Below, piece after piece: positions 9,701-17,754 of a stretch of DNA of 64,000 bases (position 1 is the first letter of the stretch; each line of letters opens with the position of its first letter). Where the stretch lies: the NCBI GenBank assembly GCA_004379165.1, contig NKXK01000033.1, positions 1 through 64,000 on the forward strand. The letters run 5' to 3'. The stretch is from Rhodocyclaceae bacterium. Lineage in GTDB: Bacteria > Pseudomonadota > Gammaproteobacteria > Burkholderiales > Rhodocyclaceae. The position numbers and the translations under genes are program-made. The notes beneath the pieces were generated by a model. That model was given only the letters and a program-made list of their open reading frames with translations. It searched no databases and was not told the DNA's origin.

Positions 9701-12700
9701 GCGTACAGAAAGTTTCAATGTAGTCCGGCGCACCACTCGAGCCTGCTGTACAGGAATTCGCAAGTTCTGTGGGCGTTGTAATTTCCGAACAGCTTGTTTG
9801 CGTCCAGCTGTTTCCAGCCGAGGCAACTGCATTGGTACAGCTTGCCGAAGGAACGTTTGTCGTCACGACAGGTGCCGGACAGGTGGTTGCCTGCCAGTTA
9901 TTGGCAGCCGAAGCCGCCACCGGAGTGCAGCTTGGCACGGCGTTGGTAGACGTACTCTGAGTGCAAGTAATTCCAACCCAGTTGTTTCCAGAAGATGCCG
10001 TTTGCGGTGTGCAAGCGGAAACTCCCGTCGGCCCCGTGTTGTTCGTCGTGCAACTGGTCGCCACATAGTTGTTCGCTGCCGTCTTTCCGGACGCTGTACA
10101 AGTCTGAACAGCCGTTGGGCCAGTTGCGATCGTGTTGCAGCTTGTCGCTGTGTAGCTATTCCCGGACGCAGCACTCACAGGAGAACAGGAAGGAACAGCC
10201 GTCGGACCAGTGGTCACCGTATTGCAGGTCGTCGTGGTATAGCTGTTGCTCGACGAGGCCGTCGCCGGCGTGCAACTTGCGACGCCTGTCGGCCCCGTAG
10301 TTGCGGTATTACAGGTGGTCGTCGTGTAGCTGTTACTCGACGAGGCCGTCGCCGGCGTACAACTCGCTACCCCCGTCGGGCCAGTAGTAACCGTGTTGCA
10401 GGTCGTCGCAGTGAAGCTGTTACCTAATGCCGCCGTCACCGGCGTACAACTCGCCACCGCCGTTGGGCCGGTCGCATTGGTTGAACAGGTGGTCGCCGTA
10501 TAGCTGTTACCGGACGAAGCCGTCGCGGGCGTGCACGTCGCCACCGCCGTCGGACCAGTAGTAACCGTATTGCAGCTCGTCGTAGTGTAAGCATTGCCAG
10601 ACGAGGCAGTAGCCGGCGTACAGCTTGCGACCCCCGTTGGACCTGTGTTGTTGTTGCCACAAGTGGTGGCAGTGTAACTATTGCTCGGGGAGGCTGCTGC
10701 TGCGGAGCAACTTGGAACACCGGTCGGGCCAGTCGTCACCGTGTTGCAGGTCGTCGCAGTGAAGCTGTTACCTGGTGCCGCCGTCACCGGCGTACAACTC
10801 GCCACTGGCGTCGGGCCGGTCGTATTGGTTGAGCACGTGGTCGCCGTGTAGCTGTTGCCCGAAGAAGCCGTCGCCGCCGTACAGCTCGCCACTGCCGTCG
10901 GGCCAGTAGTGACCGTATTGCAGGTCGTCGCGGTATAGGCATTACTTGAAGAGGCGGCCTCCGGCGTACAACTCGCCACGCCAATTGGACCAGTCGTCAC
11001 CGGGTTACAAGTGACTCCCGTGTAGCCATTGCTTGCAGAAGGAGCTTCCGGGGTACATGTTGCTGCACCTGTCGGGCCAGTCGTCACCGTGTTGCAGGTC
11101 GTCGCAGTGTAGCTGTTACCTGCTGCCGCCGTCACCGGCGTACAACTCGCCACTGGTGTCGGGCCGGTCGTGTTGTTTGAGCAGGTCGTGGCCGTGAAGT
11201 TGTTGCCAGAGGACGCTGACGCGGCAGTACAACTCAACACTGGCGTCGGACCAGTGGTCTCCGTGTTGCAGGTGGTCGTCGTATAGCTGTTGCCGGACGA
11301 TGCCGTCTCCGGCGTGCAGCTTGTTACGCCTGTCGGACCGGTCGTTACCGTGTTGCAGGTGGTCGTCGTATAGTTGTTGCTCGACGAAGCGGTCACCGGG
11401 GTACAACTCAACACACCTGTCGGGCCGCTCGTCACGACGGTGCAGGTGGTCGCAGTGTAATCATTTCCCACCGCCGCCGTCACCGGCGTACAACTCTCCA
11501 CTGGCGTCGGGCCGGTCGTATTGGTTGAGCACGTGGTCGCCGTGTAGCTGTTGCCCGAAGAAGCCGTCGCCGCCGTACAGCTCGCTACTGCCGTCGGGCC
11601 AGTGGTGACTGTATTACAGGTGGTCGTGGTATAGCTGTTGCCCGGAGAGGCGGTCGCCGGCGTACAACTCGCTACCCCCGTCGGGCCAGTGGTGACTGTA
11701 TTACAGTTGGTCGTCGTATAGCTGTTACTCGGCGATGCCGTCACCGGCGTACAACTCGCTACCCCCTGACTGTTGGTCAAGGTGTCACATATCGTCGCGG
11801 TGTAATTGTTTCCCACCGCTGCCGCAACGGGGGTGCATGATGCAACGCCAATGGGCCCCGTGGTATTGGTTGAACAGGTAGTTGCCGTGTAGCCATTGCC
11901 AGACGAAGCCGTCGCGGGTGCACAGCTTGCAACTGCCGTCGGGCCAGTAGTAACTGTATTACAGGTGGTCGTGGTATAGCTGTTGCCCGGAGAGGCGGTC
12001 GCCGGCGTGCAACTTGCGACGCCTGTCGGCCCCGTAGTTGCGGTATTACAGGTGGTCGTCGTGTAGCTGTTACTCGACGAGGCCGTCGCCGGCGTACAAC
12101 TCGCTACCCCCGTCGGGCCAGTCGTCACCGTGTTGCAGGTCGTCGCAGTGTAGTCGTTGCCTACTGCCGCCGTCACCGGTGTGCATGATGCAACGCCAAT
12201 GGGCCCCGTGGTATTTGTTGAACAGGTAGTTGCCGTGTAGCTATTGCCGGGCGAAGCCGTCGCGGGCGAACAGCTTGCAACTGCCGTCGGGCCAGTAGTA
12301 ACCGTATTGCAGGTCGTCGTGGTGTAGCTGTTACTCGACGAGGCCGCTGCGGCCGTGCAACTGGCGACCGGCGTTGGCCCGGTAGTGACTGCATTACAGG
12401 TCGTTGTCGTAAAGTTGTTGCTCGCTTCCGCAGTCGCCGGGGTGCAACTTGCTACAGCAGTTGGCCCCGTAGTAATACTTGAGCAAGTGGTTGTGATGAA
12501 ATTGTTGCTCGATGACGCAGTCGCCGGGGTGCAAACGTCAACAGCAGTCGGCCCGGTCGTCACGGTTTGGCACGTATCGCCAATCGGACAAGATTCTACG
12601 GGCACAACCGATTCCTTTTCTGGATTATACCAGCGTATCTGCGAGGTACTGCGCAGGTTTTGCAGGGTGCTTTGCGTCAGTTGCGAGGTGCTCTTGGTCA

Positions 12701-14624
12701 ACTGCGAGGTACTGCGCAGGTTTTGCAGGGTGCTTTGCGTCAGTTGCGACGTGCTTTGGGTCAGTTGCGAGGTACTCTTGGTCAACTGCGAGGTACTGCG
12801 CAGGTTTTGCAGGGTGCTTTGCGTCAGTTGCGAGGTGATTTGCGTCAGTTGCGACGTGCTTTGGGTCAACTGCGATGTACTGCGCAGGTTTTGCAGGGTG
12901 CTCTGCGTAATTTGTGAGGTACTCCGCGTCAGCTGCGAGGTGCTCCGCGTCAGCCGTGACGTGCTTTGTAATCTCTGCAAGGTACTTTGGGTGAGTTGCG
13001 TGCTACTTGTGGTGAGTTGCGATGTACTCCGGGTCAGCTGCGACGTGCTGCGCAAGTTCTGCAAGGTACTTTGTGTCAATTGCGAAGTCGACTCGGTGAT
13101 CTGAGCTGTCGATTGGGTGAGTTGCGATGTGCTACGGAGATTTTGCAGGGTGCTTTGCATCACTTGCGAGGTCGACTCACGCAATTGCGAAGTTGAACGC
13201 GTCAGCTGTGAAGTACTGGCAAAGTCCTGCGTCGTGCTCTGCAGTGTCTGCGTCGTGCTCTGCAGTGTCTGCGAAGAAGTTTGCAGATTTTGCAGCGTGC
13301 TCTTCAAACGCTGAACGGTATATTTTTCGAACCAGCCACTATTGCAGGAAATAGAGGAAAACGTGTTCCATTTATCGGTGGTGATGATGGTTCCATCGGC
13401 AAAGCCTTCCCAAATCGGCCTGGGCGTCCATTCGTAGGGAGCATTTGGCGTCAACGTGCCGTCCTGCTGCCCAACCCAGGCATTTCCAGCAATATTGACC
13501 GGCCCACCAACCTTGACTCCGCTACCGTTCACACTCTCGTCCTGATCGTTCCAGTAGCCATCCGTCGTCAGAATGGTGAAATTCTGCTGGCAGGAATACT
13601 GCATTGGATCTTCCGGCATGCCCTGGTTGATGTAATCCGTTTTGCCGGCGTAATGGCGGCCGACGCGGGCCAGACCTTCACGGGCCGGCGATGTACCACC
13701 AGGCGTTTGCGCAAACAACTTGGCGTACCAATCTGTGCGCTGAGTTGCGCCAAAATCTGCGATCGGCACATACTTTGTCGAATCGACGCTCGCGCTTGAC
13801 TTACTCGCTTTCGGGAAAACCGAGATAAAACCCACCCGGAAACTGTCGGTCAGCGGATTGAATGCCAGGCTAACGGCACTCTTCGTCAGGTTCATTCGAG
13901 TGCGGTAAAACGCATACCAGTTGGCGAAATTCTGGCGCTCGTCAGTCCCTCCTGCACCCGATGTACTGCCAACGATCACTTTTGTCCAGGTACCGCCACC
14001 TGTTGCCACAATCGTCCCTGCGCCGAGACCCTCCAGCGTATCGCCGTCAGTACATGGCGCACTGCCGGGCGCTGTGGTTTGTGAGCCTGAATACCTGAAG
14101 TAGTAAGCAGGTTGAGGTGTGTCATTGAACTCCGAGGTCCCAGGGCCATTTGGCCCGGCACGCAAAGTCTTGTCGTCGTATGCCTTGAAGCTGGTCGACA
14201 AGTTCACAGTCGCCGAAGTGGCGTCATAGGGGTCATAACTTGCGCCAGTGAAACTCGGTGCGGCCCAGAACGTTCCGTCAGCCTGTTTGGGCAGGTCGTA
14301 CACGGTTGCAGGGTTGTAATACAAGGCATTGCACTGCGAGCTCTTGTAGCCCACCTGCTTGACACCGGGCGAACCGAAAATATTGCTGGCCGGTCCCTCA
14401 ACCGAATCCGGCATGTGGGTCCACGCCATGGATTTCGACGTATCCATCAGCAACATGATGTTCGGCTTCGCCTGTGCCGGGTTGTTACTGGCCAGCGGCA
14501 GGTTGGAGATGTCGGTCGGTGCGGCAAAAGCGCCACCGACATAGCTACCGACAAACAGGAGCAGGACACCGCGTGTCAATCGACGCTGGGCAGTTGAATA
14601 ATTCGTTTGAAAGGCGGTTGTCAT
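6738..14624 (-). CDS. pilY1: Giant repeat-bearing PilY1-type pilus tip protein
   Basis: The 2628-residue protein has an N-terminal signal peptide (cleavage near GGAFA), a von Willebrand A domain with MIDAS motif DTSKS (near 58) and ITDGYWN-type strand (NFTILTTDGYWND, near 347), and a C-terminal PilY1 beta-propeller (VYVGGNDGMLHAF near 2102, GADVSGNVWLFDV near 2334). PilY1 sits at the pilus tip, acts with the minor pilins and mediates adhesion and surface sensing. Here the end of the vWA domain (ADVAQYYYVTDLR) is only reached near residue 1741: about 1300 residues with two tandem arrays are inserted in between. The usual calcium loop of the propeller looks degenerate (DNTTKRVYGAD). The gene is 28 bases after pilX and overlaps the tonB-like gene. 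Typical PilY1 proteins are about half this length. Confidence 0.93.
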   Translation of the reverse strand: MTTAFQTNYSTAQRRLTRGVLLLFVGSYVGGAFAAPTDISNLPLASNNPAQAKPNIMLLMDTSKSMAWTHMPDSVEGPASNIFGSPGVKQVGYKSSQCNALYYNPATVYDLPKQADGTFWAAPSFTGASYDPYDATSATVNLSTSFKAYDDKTLRAGPNGPGTSEFNDTPQPAYYFRYSGSQTTAPGSAPCTDGDTLEGLGAGTIVATGGGTWTKVIVGSTSGAGGTDERQNFANWYAFYRTRMNLTKSAVSLAFNPLTDSFRVGFISVFPKASKSSASVDSTKYVPIADFGATQRTDWYAKLFAQTPGGTSPAREGLARVGRHYAGKTDYINQGMPEDPMQYSCQQNFTILTTDGYWNDQDESVNGSGVKVGGPVNIAGNAWVGQQDGTLTPNAPYEWTPRPIWEGFADGTIITTDKWNTFSSISCNSGWFEKYTVQRLKSTLQNLQTSSQTLQSTTQTLQSTTQDFASTSQLTRSTSQLRESTSQVMQSTLQNLRSTSQLTQSTAQITESTSQLTQSTLQNLRSTSQLTRSTSQLTTSSTQLTQSTLQRLQSTSRLTRSTSQLTRSTSQITQSTLQNLRSTSQLTQSTSQLTQITSQLTQSTLQNLRSTSQLTKSTSQLTQSTSQLTQSTLQNLRSTSQLTKSTSQLTQSTLQNLRSTSQIRWYNPEKESVVPVESCPIGDTCQTVTTGPTAVDVCTPATASSSNNFITTTCSSITTGPTAVASCTPATAEASNNFTTTTCNAVTTGPTPVASCTAAAASSSNSYTTTTCNTVTTGPTAVASCSPATASPGNSYTATTCSTNTTGPIGVASCTPVTAAVGNDYTATTCNTVTTGPTGVASCTPATASSSNSYTTTTCNTATTGPTGVASCTPATASPGNSYTTTTCNTVTTGPTAVASCAPATASSGNGYTATTCSTNTTGPIGVASCTPVAAAVGNNYTATICDTLTNSQGVASCTPVTASPSNSYTTTNCNTVTTGPTGVASCTPATASPGNSYTTTTCNTVTTGPTAVASCTAATASSGNSYTATTCSTNTTGPTPVESCTPVTAAVGNDYTATTCTVVTSGPTGVLSCTPVTASSSNNYTTTTCNTVTTGPTGVTSCTPETASSGNSYTTTTCNTETTGPTPVLSCTAASASSGNNFTATTCSNNTTGPTPVASCTPVTAAAGNSYTATTCNTVTTGPTGAATCTPEAPSASNGYTGVTCNPVTTGPIGVASCTPEAASSSNAYTATTCNTVTTGPTAVASCTAATASSGNSYTATTCSTNTTGPTPVASCTPVTAAPGNSFTATTCNTVTTGPTGVPSCSAAAASPSNSYTATTCGNNNTGPTGVASCTPATASSGNAYTTTSCNTVTTGPTAVATCTPATASSGNSYTATTCSTNATGPTAVASCTPVTAALGNSFTATTCNTVTTGPTGVASCTPATASSSNSYTTTTCNTATTGPTGVASCTPATASSSNSYTTTTCNTVTTGPTAVPSCSPVSAASGNSYTATSCNTIATGPTAVQTCTASGKTAANNYVATSCTTNNTGPTGVSACTPQTASSGNNWVGITCTQSTSTNAVPSCTPVAASAANNWQATTCPAPVVTTNVPSASCTNAVASAGNSWTQTSCSEITTPTELANSCTAGSSGAPDYIETFCTPVPGQKALYATTTTVTKTLTSGGTVVPDLTPTVTTTNDAPAEVNGVCYVPGTPSGAFPALPSPNPVRAGVDISPWPNMGPMPGGDCTAWPCTEGQLNAGGSINSLADVAQYYYVTDLRTTGPLAENNVLPVGGGPEDDRAKHQHMTTFTVALGVSGTLAYNDQYKTATTGDFADIRLGTKNWPLWPDPFKAGWIAGSETFSSATKNSWEDPRSIDDFWHAAVNGRGQYFSAGNPKAVVSGLNGALSGIEASLAAGSAAGTSSQEPVAGDNFAYVASYQTKKWTGDLQSREITPLGGIGLTPVWSARAKLQESVGAACDNRKIYLIRAGASNNLTDFTWNTFGCDTTGNPTGTSSSGLNTSERGFFNSDTNVGLLSQYNAMTDGSNGSADQRTAAKGENLVNYLRGQRGKEDFDSGNINKLYRGRDAVLGDLVNSQPVYVKAPFAEYFDDGYSIFRDAKANRLPVVYVGGNDGMLHAFNAKGFTTDASNNRIVDPDGGKELWAIIPTSVLPNLYKLADNNYKNTHTYFVDATPVVGDVDVAAPAIPASPATRPTWTPDWRTILVGGLNGGGKGFFALDVTNPESPKALWEFKLGACGVAGEDCHLGYSFGRPIITKLLDGRWVVMLTSGYNNVRSPNGTGDGLGYLYVLKADTGELLYKIATSEGDGGTPSGLVHVNNYVSNARFDNTTKRVYGADVSGNVWLFDVNDSFGTAGREAYLLGATKTASGLPQPITIRPEIAEMGGKTWVYVGTGRLLGASDLDPALDTTTRTQSVYGFVDLVTHPDTDDAADPSDPLTFPASSLHSVLKPLTISYSGTSRVTAAATCDADATPKRCRGDYGWVLDLPDSGERVNVGMRVLGSTLVFASNVLESSACSIGGYGYINYVNSLTGSAVMPSESNEISTKISNGLIVGINTLWSLKPSSTGSGTGTGSGTGTGSGTGTGLITGMGAPSIVVSTSAGTTSSQGVTLAPPAVKGKRISWRPLATP
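6873..6932 (-). repeat. Three 18-bp tandem repeats near the pilY1 3' end
   Basis: The unit GCCTGTTCCAGTGCCCGA occurs three times without change, followed by a partial copy. It encodes a (SGTGTG)n linker close to the PilY1 C-terminus. The perfect identity suggests recent slippage. Confidence 0.9.
9700..12585 (-). repeat. 87-bp in-frame repeat array in pilY1 (29-residue Cys unit)
   Basis: About 32 tandem copies of a 29-residue unit span residues about 680-1641. Each unit has two cysteines in a C-x15-C-x12-C rhythm and a Thr/Ser-rich body, with NTVTTGPTGVASC as a typical join. Units with STN (or SNN) after the second Cys recur at every fourth position (5, 9, 13, 17, 21, 25), each followed by a unit of the CTPVTAA type, so there is a 348-bp higher-order repeat. 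A block of 125 bases at 10261-10385 is identical to one at 11998-12122. Their distance of 1737 bases equals 20 units minus the one codon missing in unit 10. Confidence 0.93.
12630..13301 (-). repeat. 21-bp in-frame repeat array in pilY1 (32 heptads)
   Basis: Residues 442-665 consist of exactly 32 heptads of the form STSQLTQ with no indel (672 bases). The variant STLQNLR recurs at heptads 8, 12, (16 as STLQRLQ), 20, 24, 28 and 31, giving an 84-bp higher-order period that is 63 bp in the last step. The a/d-like placing of Thr and Leu would suit a polar coiled-coil or other fibrous stalk. Confidence 0.93.
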
Positions 14625-14652
14625 GATTTGCTCCCGATAAGGATCGGTCGGT

Positions 14653-15210
14653 TCAATACATCAATGCTTGGATGTAACTACGGACATTTCTGGGGCCCGT
14701 TACACGGACGGTAATTCGGTAGTAGGGAAACAGCTCTGGGGTCGAGTTGTTTCCATAACTTGTGCCTTCTTTGCTTGAAGTCTCTCGAGCAACGATGCAT
14801 TGGTTCTCACTGGTTGGCGTCGTAGTCACTGACCCAGTCGAAGCACATAAGCGGTGTATGACATATTCAACCCCAGCCTCGGCAGTGGCTTGCCACGCGT
14901 TATAAGAATATGGATCAAAAGCCTGTGTGGTTGCCAAACCATTCGCCACATACCCTGCAGAACTGTTGTACAAAGCATTCGAGTTCGAAACCAACCACCT
15001 GCGTGCACTTTCAACGCCAAAATCTGCTTCAGCATTGCTACCTTCCTTGAATGCCAGATTGCCCACAATCAATTGAGCGCTACTACCCTGACGAATCATA
15101 GAAATGCCGATCAGCGACATTGCAATCAAGACGATTAGTGCAATCAACAACACCACGCCCCCTTGCTTGCCTGGTCCGGACTGCAACGTCATGTGAGAGG
15201 GAACTGTCAT
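14653..15210 (-). CDS. pilX: Minor pilin PilX
   Basis: The 185-residue protein begins with a short leader ending in KQG, then the hydrophobic prepilin helix GVVLLIALIVLIAMSLIGIS, which lacks the Glu5 of major pilins as is usual for PilX. The rest is a small globular domain with two Cys. PilX is part of the tip-priming complex with PilV, PilW, FimT, PilE and PilY1. Its ATG overlaps the pilW stop (ATGA). An internal ATG six codons later is an alternative start. Confidence 0.85.
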   Translation of the reverse strand: MTVPSHMTLQSGPGKQGGVVLLIALIVLIAMSLIGISMIRQGSSAQLIVGNLAFKEGSNAEADFGVESARRWLVSNSNALYNSSAGYVANGLATTQAFDPYSYNAWQATAEAGVEYVIHRLCASTGSVTTTPTSENQCIVARETSSKEGTSYGNNSTPELFPYYRITVRVTGPRNVRSYIQALMY

Positions 15211-16235
15211 TCCTGCGCCCCCCAGATGATGTTGCGCAGCGGTATCGTTCTCTCAATTACCTCATAACGATAACGCTGCCATGACGTGCCATCGGCCAGA
15301 TCCGCCATCACAAAATCGGTCGCGACACCGGTGCCGGTATGCCAGACCGGCGCCACTGTGGTTACATTTTCTTTTTCGAATTGCTTGCTTCGCACCAGAA
15401 TAGCGATGCGAATGGCGCGCACTAATCCCCAGTCCGTCGCTGCCGGATCTGCTGACTGCCAAGTGCCATCGGCAAGGCCATATTGGGCCTGCAGATCGAC
15501 GACGCCGTCTGCCACCTGCTGTTCATTAGCGACAAACGTTGTGTTGGTACGCTCCAACGAGGCTGCATTAACCCGCCAACGGGCATGCTGAGGGTTACTT
15601 CCCAAATAAAGCAAATTGCCTGAGGAAAAACCGGGCGCTGAATTAAAGGTGATTTGGTTTAACGACGTACCCGCCGCTGGCAGCGCGCTGCTCACTTGCC
15701 GAAGCACGCATTGCCCACCACCAGCCAGTGTAGCCAGGACAACCCAATCCCCTGCACTCAATGTATGGCCCTGATATGAAAAACTCATACTAGCCCCGGA
15801 GACGTCCTCGGAAAACAACCCAACATCACTGAAATTGAGATTGGTGTTGTTTGAATTCGCATACAACACCGTCACTTCATCAGGCGCACCACTCGCGCCA
15901 TCAGTGATATCCACTGCAACGAGGCGGGACGTGCCCGTAAAAACACAGCCGGGTGTGAATTGGCGGCCTGCATAAGCGGTATGTCCAAACCCCAAACCGC
16001 CTTGCGCCAGATCCTGCTGAAGGTAATACATGCCAATCGCACCAGAGGTTCGGGCATCGCCGCCGGACATCGTCGTGCTCGTACGCTCACCCCATACGCT
16101 CATGGTTTGAAAAACGACCAGCACGCCGATCATGCCGATCACGAGGCCAACCATGACCTCGACGAGGCTCATGCCTCGTTGGCTATTGGTCTTTGACCAA
16201 GTGACAACTGGGTAGAACAGATGATTAATTGACAT
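15207..16235 (-). CDS. pilW: Minor pilin PilW
   Basis: The start is placed at MSINHLFYP because this ATG overlaps the end of pilV; the ORF track extends 46 codons upstream into pilV. The 342-residue product has a prepilin leader ending in QRG and the helix MSLVEVMVGLVIGMIGVLVVF with Glu5, as recognised by the prepilin peptidase PilD. The long C-terminal part is typical of PilW, which acts in the priming complex at the pilus tip. It is coupled to pilX by an ATGA overlap. Confidence 0.87.
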   Translation of the reverse strand: MSINHLFYPVVTWSKTNSQRGMSLVEVMVGLVIGMIGVLVVFQTMSVWGERTSTTMSGGDARTSGAIGMYYLQQDLAQGGLGFGHTAYAGRQFTPGCVFTGTSRLVAVDITDGASGAPDEVTVLYANSNNTNLNFSDVGLFSEDVSGASMSFSYQGHTLSAGDWVVLATLAGGGQCVLRQVSSALPAAGTSLNQITFNSAPGFSSGNLLYLGSNPQHARWRVNAASLERTNTTFVANEQQVADGVVDLQAQYGLADGTWQSADPAATDWGLVRAIRIAILVRSKQFEKENVTTVAPVWHTGTGVATDFVMADLADGTSWQRYRYEVIERTIPLRNIIWGAQE

Positions 16236-16728
16236 AGGCCACCAGTTGGTGACTACGCTCAGAATCCTGAGGTGGTTGCCAACACATGGTAATAGTGACG
16301 CGGTTAAACGCAGCTGCGTCTGTATCCACCAATATCTGTATTCGTGAAGCTGTAGCTCCCGGTAAACCACCATAACGCCCCGCTTGCGTGACAGACGCTA
16401 CCCACTGCGTCACGGCAGCTTGCGTCGAAGCAGTTCCCGAGAAGGCGCAACCTGTACCCGTAGTCTGATGCGCAAAAGTCTGCAGAGACGCAGTAGACAC
16501 CCCGTTCGTCGCATCCCGCGCAACATTCAAGGCGATTAACGACGCGATTTCACTCGCGAAGCGTGCGGCGTCCGCTCGACTTTGGCTATCCGTTGCTGCC
16601 TGTACAGCGCGGGCATTGATTGCCACCATGCCGAGGATGCCGAAGGAAAAAACCAAGATGGCGATCAAAGCCTCCAGCAACATCATGCCGGATTGATCGT
16701 TCGGGGAATTCACTTTTAACTGCCGCAT
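16225..16728 (-). CDS. pilV: Minor pilin PilV
   Basis: The chosen start ([14 protein letters not shown]) overlaps the fimT stop; the longer ORF start would intrude 27 codons into fimT. The 167-residue product has a cleavage site after QSG, then MMLLEALIAILVFSFGILG with Glu5. Two cysteines may form a disulfide in the C-terminal domain. PilV is a component of the minor pilin tip complex. Confidence 0.87.
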   Translation of the reverse strand: MRQLKVNSPNDQSGMMLLEALIAILVFSFGILGMVAINARAVQAATDSQSRADAARFASEIASLIALNVARDATNGVSTASLQTFAHQTTGTGCAFSGTASTQAAVTQWVASVTQAGRYGGLPGATASRIQILVDTDAAAFNRVTITMCWQPPQDSERSHQLVAYVN

Positions 16729-17228
16729 GATCGGGTATCCGTCGTATCGGTCACTGCTGGATCGCATAAGCGGACTTGGCCGCCCGTGAAGACTTGGACA
16801 CGCAAACATCTCGGCTCTGCGCTACAACCGGTGGGCCCCGAGAAGTTAAACGTTGCAGGAGCGCCCGTGGTGGCTCGCCCCAAGTTATTGAAGCCGATAA
16901 CCGTAGTGGCACTCAGGGTGATCTGAGCCCCTCCGGACTCCCTTGAGTCTTTCTGCTCAACGACATTCGTACCGGCGTCGTCAGTGCTGATAACCCAACC
17001 GGCGCCGGACGCTGCTGGTACAAAAAAAATCGTTTGCCCACGCGATATCGCCTCGGCACGCGCACGTTGCAAACCCATGGCAAAGCCACTGGCAGCCGCC
17101 TTGATTCGTCCGCTTTCCAGCATCCCCAAAAACGATGGCAAGCCGAGGGTGGTCAGGATTGCCAATATCGCCAAGGTAATCGCCAGCTCAACCAGCGTAA
17201 AACCGGAACTGTTTTTGTGGGCTAGCAT
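16716..17228 (-). CDS. fimT: FimT/GspH-type minor pseudopilin
   Basis: The 170-residue protein starts at MLAHKNSSG, an ATG that overlaps the pilE stop. It carries the prepilin signature [23 protein letters not shown] and then a GspH-like beta domain with three to four cysteines towards the C-terminus. FimT-type pilins initiate pilus assembly and in some bacteria bind DNA for natural transformation. Which of these roles applies cannot be told from sequence alone. Confidence 0.87.
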   Translation of the reverse strand: MLAHKNSSGFTLVELAITLAILAILTTLGLPSFLGMLESGRIKAAASGFAMGLQRARAEAISRGQTIFFVPAASGAGWVISTDDAGTNVVEQKDSRESGGAQITLSATTVIGFNNLGRATTGAPATFNFSGPTGCSAEPRCLRVQVFTGGQVRLCDPAVTDTTDTRSCGS

Positions 17229-17632
17229 GATCCGTTCCGGCTGATGGCCCAACACCCTGTATTACCCGCCCAACCGGACGCACCAGTCGATGTACGGGCA
17301 TTCGCCTGATTAACCGTGTAGTCAAATCCAGACATAACACCGGAGCCCCCCGCAGTAACAGTGTAAGTTGTTGCGGAAAGGTTTGAGCACACGAAGCCAA
17401 AACTGGCCGTATTGGCTGGCATTCCCGTAGCACACCCGCCAACATAGGTTCTGTTGTCTTGGAAAAACTGCTCCAGTCTCATTTGGGCCGCAGACAATCC
17501 GTTGGTGGCCTCTGTGATTCTGGCACTCCGCACATAATCATTGTAGGCGGGCAAGGCAATCGAGCTGAGGATGCCAATAATGGCCACCACAACGAGCAAT
17601 TCGATCAACGAGAATCCATCAATACGACGCAT
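17222..17632 (-). CDS. pilE: PilE-type minor pilin, first gene of the operon
   Basis: The 136-residue protein has a six-residue leader (MRRIDG) followed by [24 protein letters not shown] with Glu5, the standard type IV pilin helix. A C-terminal Cys pair ([12 protein letters not shown]) suggests a disulfide loop. In this position it is probably the PilE-like minor pilin rather than the major subunit. AAAGGA stands 7 bases before the ATG. Starts and stops of the next four genes overlap, so the operon is tightly coupled. Confidence 0.88.
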   Translation of the reverse strand: MRRIDGFSLIELLVVVAIIGILSSIALPAYNDYVRSARITEATNGLSAAQMRLEQFFQDNRTYVGGCATGMPANTASFGFVCSNLSATTYTVTAGGSGVMSGFDYTVNQANARTSTGASGWAGNTGCWAISRNGSC

Positions 17633-17650
17633 GATTCATTCCTTTATGAG

Positions 17651-17679
17651 TTATTGCAGTCTAGTGTTGCCGGAGTCAA
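17651..17679 (-). promoter_or_regulatory. Possible sigma-70-type promoter of the minor pilin operon
   Basis: On the minus strand TTGACT is followed after 17 bases by CAATAA, about 20 bases before the pilE start. The -10 is poor. No sigma-54 signature was seen. Confidence 0.3.
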
Positions 17680-17705
17680 AAACACCATCGTTCTGACCAA
17701 AGGCT

Positions 17706-17732
17706 AAAAAGGAAACCTGAACGGTTTCCTTT
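17706..17732 (-). terminator. Intrinsic terminator of glmU
   Basis: On the minus strand AAAGGAAACC-GTTCA-GGTTTCCTTT forms a 10-bp stem followed by a T-run. It lies 23 bases after the glmU stop and separates it from the minor pilin operon. Confidence 0.85.
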
Positions 17733-17754
17733 AGGGTACTTTCCTTGTCCAAAG

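Noticed and set aside
9045-10427. 460-codon open frame opposite the pilY1 repeats
   Set aside because: Its Cys/Arg-rich repeated composition is only the reverse of the 87-bp array; no start signal is seen.
12355-13104. Repetitive plus-strand open frame (CEVLRRFCRVLCVSC pattern)
   Set aside because: It is the mirror of the heptad array. The minus frame continues through the whole PilY1 while this one does not.
9700-13301. CRISPR-like regular repeats
   Set aside because: The units are contiguous, without unique spacers, in frame and diverged at the protein level within a single large gene. No cas genes are present.
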